A stretch of DNA of 64,000 nt from JAJXXT01 sp963764465. Lineage in GTDB: Bacteria; Pseudomonadota; Alphaproteobacteria; Acetobacterales; Acetobacteraceae. Every line of letters begins with the position of its first letter. Position 1 is the stretch's first letter. The translations under genes were made by a program, and so were the position numbers. Under the pieces are notes generated by a model, which did no database searches, was not told the DNA's origin, and saw nothing but the letters and a program-made list of their open reading frames with translations. Below are positions 17,686 through 25,709 of the stretch, in pieces. Location of the stretch: positions 62,001-126,000 of the forward strand of contig CAVXSO010000002.1 of assembly GCA_963764465.1 (NCBI GenBank). The letters run 5' to 3'.

Positions 17686-18287
17686 CAGCTGCGCTCCACC
17701 GCGAGCGCCGCGGCATCGAGCGCGGCCGCGATAGCCTCGGCCGCCGCCGGCTCCAGCGGACCGCGGCGCAGGCGCAGCCGCAGCGCCAGCTTGAGGTTCT
17801 CCATCGCGCGCACAACCGGGGCGGGCACGCCGGATCGTCCCTCCCCAGCGCCGCCGAGCCTGGCTTCCAGCGCCTCCAGCGCCGGGCGGTTGGCGGCGAG
17901 AAAGGCCTCGCCCTCCGCGGTGATGCGGTAGCGCTTGCGGCCGGCCTCCGCCACCACCAGCGCCACGAAGCCCATATCCTCCAGCCAGGAGAGCGTGGGG
18001 TAGATCACGCCCGGGCTGGGGCTGTACGTGCCGCCGAGGCGCTCCTCGATACCCTTCATCAGCTCATAGCCGTGGCGTGGCTCGGCGGAAATCATGGCAA
18101 GCGCCAGCAGCCGCAGCTCCCCATGGTCGAAGGGGCGGTGGCGGCCGCCAAAGCCGTGGCGATGGCGGCCATATCCATGACGATGCCCGCCATCGTGCTC
18201 ATGATCGGGGCCCTGATCGTGCTCGGGGCGGGCGAAGCGTCGGCCGAAGCCGTGTCCGTGTGTGTGATGCATGGCGCCGATATGCAT
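17685..18287 (-). CDS. PadR family regulator with His-rich N-terminal tail
   Basis: 200 residues. The first 50 are extremely His-rich (patterns such as HHTHGHGFG, HDQGPDHEHDGGHRHG, HRHGFGGRH), suited to binding Ni, Fe or Zn. Then follows a PadR winged helix (GELRLLALAMISAEPRHGYEL to KRYRITAEGEAFLAANRP, residues about 55-135) and a C-terminal dimerisation helix. E. coli NfeR (YqjI) has the same plan: a metal-binding extension on a PadR repressor that controls a ferric reductase. The homology to NfeR is inferred from architecture. The start at 18287 is uncertain; ATG at 18272 (MHHTHGHG) would also preserve the tail. Two GATATATC palindromes lie just upstream. Confidence 0.88.
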   Translation of the reverse strand: MHIGAMHHTHGHGFGRRFARPEHDQGPDHEHDGGHRHGYGRHRHGFGGRHRPFDHGELRLLALAMISAEPRHGYELMKGIEERLGGTYSPSPGVIYPTLSWLEDMGFVALVVAEAGRKRYRITAEGEAFLAANRPALEALEARLGGAGEGRSGVPAPVVRAMENLKLALRLRLRRGPLEPAAAEAIAAALDAAALAVERS

Positions 18288-18288
18288 T

Positions 18289-18316
18289 CGATATATCGGT
18301 AATCAAGATATATCGG
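18289..18316 (-). promoter_or_regulatory. Putative PadR operator, tandem GATATATC palindromes
   Basis: GATATATCGG occurs at 18290-18299 and again at 18307-18316. Each copy contains the 8-bp palindrome GATATATC, and the two are 17 bp apart. The left copy extends to CGATATATCG. The pair occupies the whole 37-base gap between the glycosyltransferase stop and the PadR start, in a region that is AT-rich compared with its surroundings. AT-rich inverted repeats near their own genes are usual for PadR repressors. Binding is inferred. Confidence 0.6.
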
Positions 18317-18324
18317 AAAATATT

Positions 18325-19401
18325 TTAGCGTACCGGAAACACCGCCATGGGATCGCGCCACAGCGCCGCGTGGGTCGCGAACATCGCCTCCTGGTCATAG
18401 ACGGACTCGGCGCGGGCGCGGTTGTTGGCGCCGACCCGCTCGCGCAGCCCGGGGTCCGCGAGCAGCATGGCGAACGCGGCGGCGAGCGGTTCAGGCTCGC
18501 GCGGCGTGAGGAACGGCCGGTTCGCCTCCGCCACCATGGCGGCGACATCGCCCACCGCCGTCGCGGCGACCGGCAGCCCGCAGGCCATTGCCTCCAGCAC
18601 CGAAAGCGGCATCTGCTCGGTGTCCGAGGACAGGGCGAAGATGTCCATGCGCGCATAGAGCGGTGCGGGATTGGCGATCGGTCCCGCGAATTCCGCCTCA
18701 ACCCCGAGCTGCCGCGCAAGCGCCTCCAGCGCGCCACGCTCCGGCCCGTCGCCCACCACCAGCAGCCGATGCGGCACGGTGCGCGCGGCAATGGCGCAGG
18801 CGTGCAACAGCCTCGCCAGGTTCTTTTCCGGCCGCAGCCCGGCGACGGTGCCAATGACGGGAACTCCGTGCGCGGCGCGCTCCACGGGCGTGAAGCGGAC
18901 CAGGTCCACGCCGTTGGCGACATAAATCGGCTCCAGCCGCCACTCCTCGCGCGCGATGCGCTCGAGGTTGCGCGAGGGGACCAGCAACCGGGCCCGGCGC
19001 AGCAGCAGCCGGCGCGCGAGCACCCGGCGTGGCAGCTGCCGGTCGCGCTCCTCGGGACCGAACCCGTCCTCCATGTGCAGGTGCGGGATCCGCGGCAGGC
19101 GGTTGGCGATCGCCCACTCGATCGTGCCCCAGTTGCTGGTGACGAGCGTGCCAGGGCGCAGCCGCCGCAGCAGCGCCCGCATCGCGCGCAGCATGCCGAA
19201 CGTGTCGCCCTTGCGGATGGCGAAATCCGGGAAGGTGACGTCGAGCCCGGGATCGAGCAGATGGCGCGCGTCCGTGACGCCGTCCATCGCGACGATCGCA
19301 TGGCGGAAATCGCGTCCCCAGCGATTGGCGACCGCCGCGAAACGCCGCTGGGCGCCGCCGGTGGTGAAGCCGGGGAACGCGTGCAGCAACAGCGGCGTCA
19401 T
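18325..19401 (-). CDS. Glycosyltransferase family 4 protein
   Basis: 358 residues with the two-domain GT-B pattern. The N-terminal half begins LLLHAFPGFTTGGAQRRF, where FTTGGAQ is the nucleotide-proximal Gly-rich loop common in GT4 enzymes that act on cell-surface sugars. The C-terminal half has IGTVAGLRPEKNLARLLHA, LLVVGDGPERGALE and SSDTEQMPLSVLEAMACGLP, the E-x7-E donor-binding motif of GT4. It transfers a sugar from a nucleotide donor, probably in polysaccharide or glycolipid synthesis; donor and acceptor are unknown. The start at 19401 matches the conserved N-terminus; the longer frame adds 126 low-complexity residues. Confidence 0.88.
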   Translation of the reverse strand: MTPLLLHAFPGFTTGGAQRRFAAVANRWGRDFRHAIVAMDGVTDARHLLDPGLDVTFPDFAIRKGDTFGMLRAMRALLRRLRPGTLVTSNWGTIEWAIANRLPRIPHLHMEDGFGPEERDRQLPRRVLARRLLLRRARLLVPSRNLERIAREEWRLEPIYVANGVDLVRFTPVERAAHGVPVIGTVAGLRPEKNLARLLHACAIAARTVPHRLLVVGDGPERGALEALARQLGVEAEFAGPIANPAPLYARMDIFALSSDTEQMPLSVLEAMACGLPVAATAVGDVAAMVAEANRPFLTPREPEPLAAAFAMLLADPGLRERVGANNRARAESVYDQEAMFATHAALWRDPMAVFPVR

Positions 19402-19424
19402 GCCACGCCTGCCCGCGGCAACGC

Positions 19425-20381
19425 CTAGCCGCTGCCGATGAGGATGCCGGTGGCGAAGACCAGCGCACCGCCGAAGCCCACCTGCATCGCGGCCGAGAGC
19501 GGGGACGTGTCCATGTATCTCCACCGCACCCAGGAGATGATGGCGAGCTCCACGACGACGACGGCGATGGCGACGACGGTGGCCATGACGAAATGCGGAA
19601 TCAGGAACGGCAGCGTGTGACCGATGCCGCCAGCCGCCGTCATCAGCCCGCAGATCAACCCGCGCACCCAGGGCGCGCCACGGCCGGTGAGGCTGCCGTT
19701 GTCCGACAGCGCCTCGGCGAACCCCATGGAGATGCCGGCGCCGAGCGTGGCGGCCAGGCCCACGAGAAACGCCTCCCATGTCGAGCGGGTGGCAAAGGCC
19801 GCGGCGAACACGGGTGCCAGCGTCGAGACCGAGCCATCCATCAGCCCCGCGAGGCCAGGCTGGATCACGCGCAGCAGGAACATCCGCCGCGCCGCTTCGT
19901 CCTCCGCGTGGCGCACATCCGGCGTGAGGTTCTCCGCCACCAGCTTCTCCGCCATGTGCTCGTGCGATTCCTCGGTGGCGGCGAGGTCGCCCAGCAGCTT
20001 GCGGATGGAGGCGTCGGTGCTGCGCGCGGCGGCGCGGTGGTAGAAGCGCGCGGTCTCCAGCTCCATCAGCTCGGCCTGCTCGCGCACCTTGTCGAGCGGC
20101 AGCGGTCGGATCTGCCAGAGCGGGCGGCGGGAGATGAAACCGCGCACGTCCTGGCGGCGAATCAGCGGGATGTGCTCGCCGAATTTCTGCGCATAAAGAT
20201 CAATGAGGCGGCGCCGATGCTCGTTCTCCTCCGCCGCCATCTCGGTGAAGACGCGCGCCGAGGCAGGATAATTCTCGCGCAGGCCGTCCGCGAAGTCCAT
20301 GTAAATGCGGCCGTCCTCTTCCTCGCCGGCAATCGCCAGCGCCAGGATCTCGCGCTCGGTCAATTCGTCGAAGTTGCGCAT
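19425..20381 (-). CDS. mbfA: Membrane-bound ferritin / VIT1-type iron exporter MbfA
   Basis: 318 residues with two parts. Residues 1-165 are a ferritin-like four-helix domain with diiron-type Glu/His positions (EEEDGRIYMDFADGL, EMAAEENEHRRRL, ELMELETARFY, ATEESHEHMAEKL). Residues about 170-318 form a VIT1/CCC1-like membrane domain (GLMDGSVSTLAPVFAAAFAT, GISMGFAEALSDNGS). This fusion is MbfA of Alphaproteobacteria, which exports iron and protects against iron and peroxide stress in Agrobacterium and Bradyrhizobium, usually under Irr control. No clear Irr box was found upstream. It sits beside the metal-type PadR/DUF2218 pair, making this a small metal-homeostasis neighbourhood, though a glycosyltransferase gene lies between. 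Confidence 0.88.
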   Translation of the reverse strand: MRNFDELTEREILALAIAGEEEDGRIYMDFADGLRENYPASARVFTEMAAEENEHRRRLIDLYAQKFGEHIPLIRRQDVRGFISRRPLWQIRPLPLDKVREQAELMELETARFYHRAAARSTDASIRKLLGDLAATEESHEHMAEKLVAENLTPDVRHAEDEAARRMFLLRVIQPGLAGLMDGSVSTLAPVFAAAFATRSTWEAFLVGLAATLGAGISMGFAEALSDNGSLTGRGAPWVRGLICGLMTAAGGIGHTLPFLIPHFVMATVVAIAVVVVELAIISWVRWRYMDTSPLSAAMQVGFGGALVFATGILIGSG

Positions 20382-20438
20382 GCGGGCATCCGGTTCTGCT
20401 CCGTCCTAGATGCCGCCGAAATTGTCCTGAATCAAGTG

Positions 20439-20456
20439 CGATGCGAAACGATGCGA
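20439..20456 (-). repeat. Direct repeat CGATGCGA in mbfA upstream region
   Basis: CGATGCGA at 20439-20446 and 20449-20456, exactly 10 bp apart (one helical turn), about 60-75 bases upstream of the mbfA ATG. The spacing suits binding of a regulator on one DNA face, but the repeat is short and no protein is implied. Confidence 0.3.
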
Positions 20457-20487
20457 GCGCCTCGCAATTGCAAACTTCCTGTGAAAT

Positions 20488-21729
20488 TCAGGGACGGAAC
20501 GGCGCCGGGTCCACGATCGGCGCGCGCCCGGCGACGAGATCCGCGAGCAGCCGCGCGCTGCCGGCGGCGAGCGTGAAGCCGAGCGCGCCCTGCCCGGCAT
20601 TGACCGCGAGGCCCGCGATGCGCGTGGGGCCGATCACCGGCAGCGAGGTCGGCGTCGCCGGACGCAGGCCGCTCCAGGTCGTGGCGGCTTCCGTGTCGCA
20701 GGCGCCAGGAAACACCGCATCCGTCTCGCGCGCGAGCGCCTCGATGCGCCCGGGCGTGGGCCCGCGCGTACCGATCTCGGCATAGGCCGCGACGCGCAGC
20801 GCGCCGCCGAGCGGGGCATAGACGGTCTTGCGCGCGGAATCCGTGATACTGTGGCGCGGGCCGCGATTGCTCGCGCGGATCGGCGCCGTGATGGAATAGC
20901 CGCGGATCGGCAGCACCGGAACCGTGACGCCAGCGGAACGCCCAAGTGCGTGCGAGGAAACGCCCGCCGCAAGCACCGTCAGCTCCGCCTCGTGCACGCC
21001 GTGCGTCGTGCGCACCGCGCGCAGCCGCCCGGACTCAACCACCAGCCTTTCGACGCTGGTGCCAAGCCGCAACGTGGCGCCGAACGCCGGCGTGGCCAGG
21101 ACGCGCGCGAGCTCCAGGCACAGTTTGCGGCAATCGCCCACTTCCTCCGACGGCGTCAGGATGCCACCCGCGAGACGATCGCGAATCGAAACGAGCTCAG
21201 GCTCGAGGTCGAGGCATTCGCCGGCAGTCAGCGCCTGTTGCTCGCAGCCCAGCGTCGCCTGCAGCCGCATCTGCGCCTCGGCCGAGCGCATTGCATCGGC
21301 GCTCGATTGCACCACCAGCTTGCCGTTGCGCGCATGGTCGAACTCCATCGGCGTCTCGGCCAGCATCGCATGCAGCGCGTCGCGGCTGGCGAAGCCGAGG
21401 CCGAGCAGGCTCGCCGTGCCCCGCGCCGCAACCCGGGCGTTGCACGCGGCGAGGAAGCGGAGCAGCCACGACCACTGCGCGGGGTCGGCGCGCGGCACGA
21501 AGCGCAGCGGCCCATTTCGATCGAGCAAGTATTTCGGCAGGTTCCTGATCACGCTCGGCTCGGCGAGCGGGGCGACGTAGCTGTAGGAAAGCTGTGCGCC
21601 GTTGGCGAAGCTGGCGCCGCTCCCGGGCTCCGCCGCCTCGTCGAGCACCGTCACCTTGTGCCCGTCGCGCGCCAGCCACCAGGCGGTGGCAAGCCCCGTA
21701 ATCCCGGCGCCGATGACGGTGACGTTCAC
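20488..21729 (-). CDS. dadA: FAD-dependent D-amino acid dehydrogenase (DadA-like)
   Basis: 413 residues of the DAO/GlpD-type FAD oxidoreductases. VIGAGITGLATAWWLARDG is the dinucleotide-binding loop at the N-terminus, followed by VTVLDEAAEPGSGASFANGA; SFANGAQLSYSYVAPLAEP matches the DadA signature. The C-terminal WSGLRPATPTSLPVIGPT and NAGQGALGFTLAAGSARLL complete the FAD site. It oxidises D-amino acids to keto acids and ammonium, feeding electrons to the respiratory chain. It starts 5 bases after purH, so the two are co-transcribed. Other amine substrates (for example sarcosine or imino acids) cannot be excluded. Confidence 0.8.
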   Translation of the reverse strand: MNVTVIGAGITGLATAWWLARDGHKVTVLDEAAEPGSGASFANGAQLSYSYVAPLAEPSVIRNLPKYLLDRNGPLRFVPRADPAQWSWLLRFLAACNARVAARGTASLLGLGFASRDALHAMLAETPMEFDHARNGKLVVQSSADAMRSAEAQMRLQATLGCEQQALTAGECLDLEPELVSIRDRLAGGILTPSEEVGDCRKLCLELARVLATPAFGATLRLGTSVERLVVESGRLRAVRTTHGVHEAELTVLAAGVSSHALGRSAGVTVPVLPIRGYSITAPIRASNRGPRHSITDSARKTVYAPLGGALRVAAYAEIGTRGPTPGRIEALARETDAVFPGACDTEAATTWSGLRPATPTSLPVIGPTRIAGLAVNAGQGALGFTLAAGSARLLADLVAGRAPIVDPAPFRP

Positions 21730-21734
21730 GGATC

Positions 21735-23309
21735 TTAGTGGCGGAAGTGCCGCATGCCGGTGAACACCATCGCGATGCCGGCACGGTCCGCGGCCTCGAT
21801 CACCTCGGCGTCGCGCAGCGAACCGCCAGGCTGGATCACCGCGGTGGCGCCGGCGGCGGCGAGCGTCTCGAGCCCGTCGGCGAAGGGGAAGAACGCGTCG
21901 GATGCCGCAACACTGCCACGTGCGAGCGATTCCGGCAGGCCCGCCGCATTCGCGGCTTCCTGCGCCTTCCAGGCCGCGATGCGCGCGGAATCCACGCGGC
22001 TCATCTGCCCGGCGCCGATGCCGACCGTCGCACCCTCCTTCACATAGACGATGGCGTTGGACTTCACGTGCTTGCAGACATGGAACGCGAAGAGCAGGTC
22101 GGTCAGTTCCTGCTCCGTCGGCTGGCGCTTCGTCACCGCCTTCAGCGCCGCGCGGTCCACGTGCCCCGCGTCGCGCGACTGCGCGAGGAAGCCGCCGGCG
22201 AGGCTGCGATAGGCGAGGCCTGGCGTCGCCGGGTCCGGCATGCTGCCGGTCAGCAGCAGGCGAAGGTTCTTCTTCTTCGCCAGAATCGCGCGGGCACCCT
22301 CGGTCGCGTCGGGGGCGACGATCACCTCGGTGAAGATCGCGGCGATGGCGGCCGCGGTCTCCTCGTCGAGCGTGCGGTTGGCGGCGACAATGCCGCCGAA
22401 GGCCGATACGGGATCACAACGAAGCGCCAGCTTCCAGGCCTCGTGCAGGCTTGCGGCGGAGGCGACGCCGCAAGGGTTCGCGTGCTTGACAATGACGATG
22501 GTCGGCGCCTCGAACTCGGCCGCGCACTCGATCGCGGCGTCGGTGTCGTTGAGGTTGTTGTAGGAAAGCTCCTTGCCCTGCACCTGCGCCGCGGTCGCCA
22601 CCCCGGGCCGGTTGCCGGTGGCATAGAACGCGGCCGTCTGGTGCGGGTTCTCGCCGTAGCGCAGTAGCTGGCGGCGGGTTCCGGAAATGGTCAGCCGCGT
22701 GGGATAGGCCTCGCCGAGATGGCTCGCGAACCAGGCGGCCACGGCCGCGTCGTAGGCCGCCGTGCGTGCGTAGGCGGCGGCCGCCAGCGTGCGACGCAGC
22801 GCCGGGCCGGTGCCGCCACGCGCGCCGATTTCCGCCTGCACCGTCGCGTACTGGTCCGGGCTCGTGAGCACGGTGACGAAATCGTGATTCTTGGCCGCGG
22901 CACGGATCAGCGCCGGGCCGCCGATATCGATGTTCTCGATGCAGGTAGCAAAATCCGCCCCCTTCGCCACCGTCTCCTCGAACGGGTAGAGGTTCACGAC
23001 GAGGAGGTCGATCGGCGCGATGGCGTTCGCCTGCATCTGCGCGACATGCGCGGGATCGTCGCGCCGCCCGAGCAGGCCGCCATGGATCTGCGGCACCAGC
23101 GTCTTCACCCGCCCGTCGAGGATCTCGGGGAAGCCGGTGTGCTCGGAGACCTCCTTTACCGCGATCCCCGCCTCGCGCAGCGCCCGCGCGGTGCCGCCGG
23201 TGGAAAGGATCTCGACGCCGGCCCCGGCCAGCGCCTGCGCCAAGGGCAGCAGGCCCGTCTTGTCGGAGACCGAGACCAGGGCGCGGCGGATGGGAATGAT
23301 TTCGGGCAT
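21735..23309 (-). CDS. purH: Bifunctional AICAR transformylase / IMP cyclohydrolase
   Basis: 524 residues, the standard length. The MGS-like IMP cyclohydrolase domain comes first (RRALVSVSDKTGLLPLA, LSTGGTARALREAG, FPEILDGRVKTLVPQIHGG). The AICAR transformylase domain follows with LRYGENPHQTAAFY and the catalytic VIVKHANPCGVA near residue 270, and ends with QPGGSLRDAEVIEAAD and FTGMRHFRH. It carries out the last two steps of IMP synthesis in the cytoplasm. It is followed within 5 bases by the dadA-like gene. Confidence 0.97.
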   Translation of the reverse strand: MPEIIPIRRALVSVSDKTGLLPLAQALAGAGVEILSTGGTARALREAGIAVKEVSEHTGFPEILDGRVKTLVPQIHGGLLGRRDDPAHVAQMQANAIAPIDLLVVNLYPFEETVAKGADFATCIENIDIGGPALIRAAAKNHDFVTVLTSPDQYATVQAEIGARGGTGPALRRTLAAAAYARTAAYDAAVAAWFASHLGEAYPTRLTISGTRRQLLRYGENPHQTAAFYATGNRPGVATAAQVQGKELSYNNLNDTDAAIECAAEFEAPTIVIVKHANPCGVASAASLHEAWKLALRCDPVSAFGGIVAANRTLDEETAAAIAAIFTEVIVAPDATEGARAILAKKKNLRLLLTGSMPDPATPGLAYRSLAGGFLAQSRDAGHVDRAALKAVTKRQPTEQELTDLLFAFHVCKHVKSNAIVYVKEGATVGIGAGQMSRVDSARIAAWKAQEAANAAGLPESLARGSVAASDAFFPFADGLETLAAAGATAVIQPGGSLRDAEVIEAADRAGIAMVFTGMRHFRH

Positions 23310-23355
23310 GGACCTCGCCTAGCGCGCGGCGGGCCGCGGCGCAATTCCGCCCGGG

Positions 23356-24456
23356 CTACAGACCGAGCAGGTCGAGCGTGCGGGCCATGATCTTGCGTTC
23401 GTCGAAGCGCTCCAGCGCGCGGGCGCGGCCGGCCTCGCCCATGGCGCGGCGCAGCGCGGCGTCCGCCACCAGGCGCGCGAGGGAGGCGGTCAGCGGCGCG
23501 ATGCTGCGGATCGGCACCAGGAGCCCGGTCTCGCCTTCCACCACCTGCTCGCGCACGCCGCGCAGGTCCGAGGCGACAACGGGCAGGCCCACCAGCATCG
23601 CCTCCACGATGGACATCGGCAGCCCCTCGAAATGGCTGGGCAGCGCGAAGATGTCGGCCGCGGCGAGGATCGCCGGAATGTCCTCGCGGTAGCCGAGCCG
23701 CTTGAGGCGGGGACCGAGCGTGCACGCCGCGAACTCCGACTCCACGGAATCGTCGTGGTCGGAGGCGAGCCGCTCGCCCACCACCCACAGCTCGGCGTCC
23801 AGCCCCGACATCGCGGTGAGCAGCTCCGGGATGCCCTTGGCGCGGACCAGGCGGGAGACGATGACCACGGCCACGCGGTCCGCCGGCGTTCCGAGCTCCG
23901 CGCGGATCCGCACGCGTGCCTCCGGGTCCGGGCGGAAGCGCTCGGGGTCGCGGCCGTTGCCGATGGCCACCGGCGCGCGCGCGAAGCCCATGCGCCGCGC
24001 GTCCTCGGCCTCCGCCGCGGAGACGTTGAAATACGTATCCGTCACACGCCCGGCGGTCCATTCCAGCACCACGGCGAGATAGCGCCGCCACCACGGCCCC
24101 GGCTGGTTGAACAGGTAGCCGTGGCACGTGTAGGCGATGCGCGGCACGCCGGCGACGCGGGCCGCGACACGCGCGAGGAAGCCGCTGATCGGCATGTGCG
24201 CGTGCACGAGGTCCGGCTTCTCGCGCCGCATCAGCGCCAGCAGGGCGACGAAGGCACGCCACTGCGCGTGGGGCGAGAGGCTGCGCGACATCGGCACCGT
24301 CTCGACCCGAAGCCCCTCCGCGCGGACCAGCGCCAGCAGCGGCCCGTCGGCGCAGACGCCCACCACCTCGTGTCCGCGCTCATGGATGCCGCGCATCAGC
24401 GGCAGGATGAACTGGCGCAGCGCGAAGTCGACGTTCGTGACCTCGAGGACTTTCAC
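23356..24456 (-). CDS. Glycosyltransferase family 4 protein
   Basis: 366 residues, GT-B fold. The acceptor half begins VKVLEVTNVDFALRQFILPL and has KPDLVHAHMPISGFLARVAA and RIAYTCHGYLF, typical of GT4 enzymes of the capsular polysaccharide/UDP-galactose lipid carrier type. The donor half has VVIVSRLVRAKGIPELL and FALPSHFEGLPMSIVEAMLVG with the E-x7-E motif. A GTG start at 24456 is chosen: it lies 11 bases after the stop of the upstream MetE-like gene and begins the conserved strand. Substrates are unknown; a surface polysaccharide role is inferred. Confidence 0.87.
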   Translation of the reverse strand: MKVLEVTNVDFALRQFILPLMRGIHERGHEVVGVCADGPLLALVRAEGLRVETVPMSRSLSPHAQWRAFVALLALMRREKPDLVHAHMPISGFLARVAARVAGVPRIAYTCHGYLFNQPGPWWRRYLAVVLEWTAGRVTDTYFNVSAAEAEDARRMGFARAPVAIGNGRDPERFRPDPEARVRIRAELGTPADRVAVVIVSRLVRAKGIPELLTAMSGLDAELWVVGERLASDHDDSVESEFAACTLGPRLKRLGYREDIPAILAAADIFALPSHFEGLPMSIVEAMLVGLPVVASDLRGVREQVVEGETGLLVPIRSIAPLTASLARLVADAALRRAMGEAGRARALERFDERKIMARTLDLLGL

Positions 24457-24467
24457 GCGGCTGGCGG

Positions 24468-25601
24468 TCAGACCGAGCCCCAGACCTCGCGCGCGACCTC
24501 GACGCAGAGTTCGAGCTTGCGCCACTGTTCGTCGGTGGTCAGCAGGTTGCCTTCCTCGGTGCTGGCGAAGCCGCATTGCGGCGACAGCGCCAGCTGCTCG
24601 AGCGGCACGAACCGGCTCGCCGCCTCGATGCGCCGCTTCAGCTCGTCCTTCGATTCCAGCGCGCCGGTCTTGCTGGTGACCAGCCCGAGCACCACGATCT
24701 TGTTGCCGCGCGGCATGAAGCGCAGCGGCTCGAACCCGCCGGCACGCTCGGTGTCCCACTCCATGAAATAAGCGTCCACGCCGATCTGGTTGAACAGCGC
24801 CTCCGCCACCGGCTCGTAGCCGCCGGTCGCGACAAAGGTGGAGCGGAAATTGCCGCGGCAGAGATGCATGGAGATCGTCATGTCGGCTGGACGCCCGGCG
24901 ATCGCGCGGTTGATGAGGTCGGCATAGATGCCGAGCAGGTTTTCCACGTAGTCGCCGCGCGCCTTGAGGGAGGCGATCTGCTCCGGGTCGCAGAGATAGG
25001 CGATGTTGACCTCGTCGAGCTGCAGGTAGCGGCAGCCGGCGGCGGCAAAGGCCTGCACCGCGTGGTGATAGGCGCGGCCGAGATCGTCGAAGAACGCGTC
25101 CATTTCCGGGTAGATGCGCTTGTCGATGGAATTCCGCCCGCCGCGAAAATGCACCACCGATGGCGCGGGGATCGTCTGCTTCGGCACCGCCGTCTTCACG
25201 TGGCTCGCGACGAAGCGGAAATCGTCGATGAAGGCCGGCTGCGTCCACGCGATGCGGCCGGTGACGCGCAGCATGTGCGGCAGCTTCACGCCGCCCTTGA
25301 ACTCGATGTGCTGCTCGGGGACGTAGAGCTCGGTGCCGCCGAGCCTGGCCACGAAGTCATAGTGCCAGTAGGCGCGGCGGTACTCGCCATCCGTCGCGGC
25401 GCGCAGGCCGATCGCTTCCTGCTTCGCGATCGCCTCGGCGATGAGCTTGTCCTCGATCGCGCGCAGCTCGGCCGCGGGCAGGTTGCCTGCGGCGTGCTTC
25501 GTCCGTGCCTCGCGCAGCGCCGGCGGGCGCAGCAGGCTGCCGACATGGTCGGCGCGGAATGGGGGGCGGGTGCGCGCGGGCAAGGGGGTCGCAGGCGGCA
25601 T
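24468..25601 (-). CDS. Cobalamin-independent methionine synthase family protein (MetE C-terminal domain type)
   Basis: 377 residues corresponding to the catalytic C-terminal barrel of MetE, without the N-terminal half. FRADHVGSLLRPPALREA opens the domain. Zinc ligands are in TISMHLCRGNF (His and Cys) and SPQCGFAS (second Cys), with Glu nearby; YLQLDEVNIAYL and GLVTSKTGALESKDEL also match. Such short MetE-like proteins transfer a methyl group to a thiol, and some use methylcobalamin-like or other donors instead of methyl-folate. GGAGG lies seven bases before the ATG at 25601, so this start is preferred to the longer frame. Confidence 0.87.
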   Translation of the reverse strand: MPPATPLPARTRPPFRADHVGSLLRPPALREARTKHAAGNLPAAELRAIEDKLIAEAIAKQEAIGLRAATDGEYRRAYWHYDFVARLGGTELYVPEQHIEFKGGVKLPHMLRVTGRIAWTQPAFIDDFRFVASHVKTAVPKQTIPAPSVVHFRGGRNSIDKRIYPEMDAFFDDLGRAYHHAVQAFAAAGCRYLQLDEVNIAYLCDPEQIASLKARGDYVENLLGIYADLINRAIAGRPADMTISMHLCRGNFRSTFVATGGYEPVAEALFNQIGVDAYFMEWDTERAGGFEPLRFMPRGNKIVVLGLVTSKTGALESKDELKRRIEAASRFVPLEQLALSPQCGFASTEEGNLLTTDEQWRKLELCVEVAREVWGSV

Positions 25602-25709
25602 GGCGGTTCCTCCGGAATCGGCGGACTTCATGCCGCCTGGCGCCCCGCAGGTCAAAGGGCTGTCCGAGCCGTAAGGCAATGATGGTTTGATCGGCGCGGA
25701 TCATGGTCT

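Noticed and set aside
20382..20487. An Irr or Fur box upstream of mbfA.
   Set aside because: No TTTAGAA/TTCTAAA-like or Fur-like palindrome is present; only an unrelated direct repeat.
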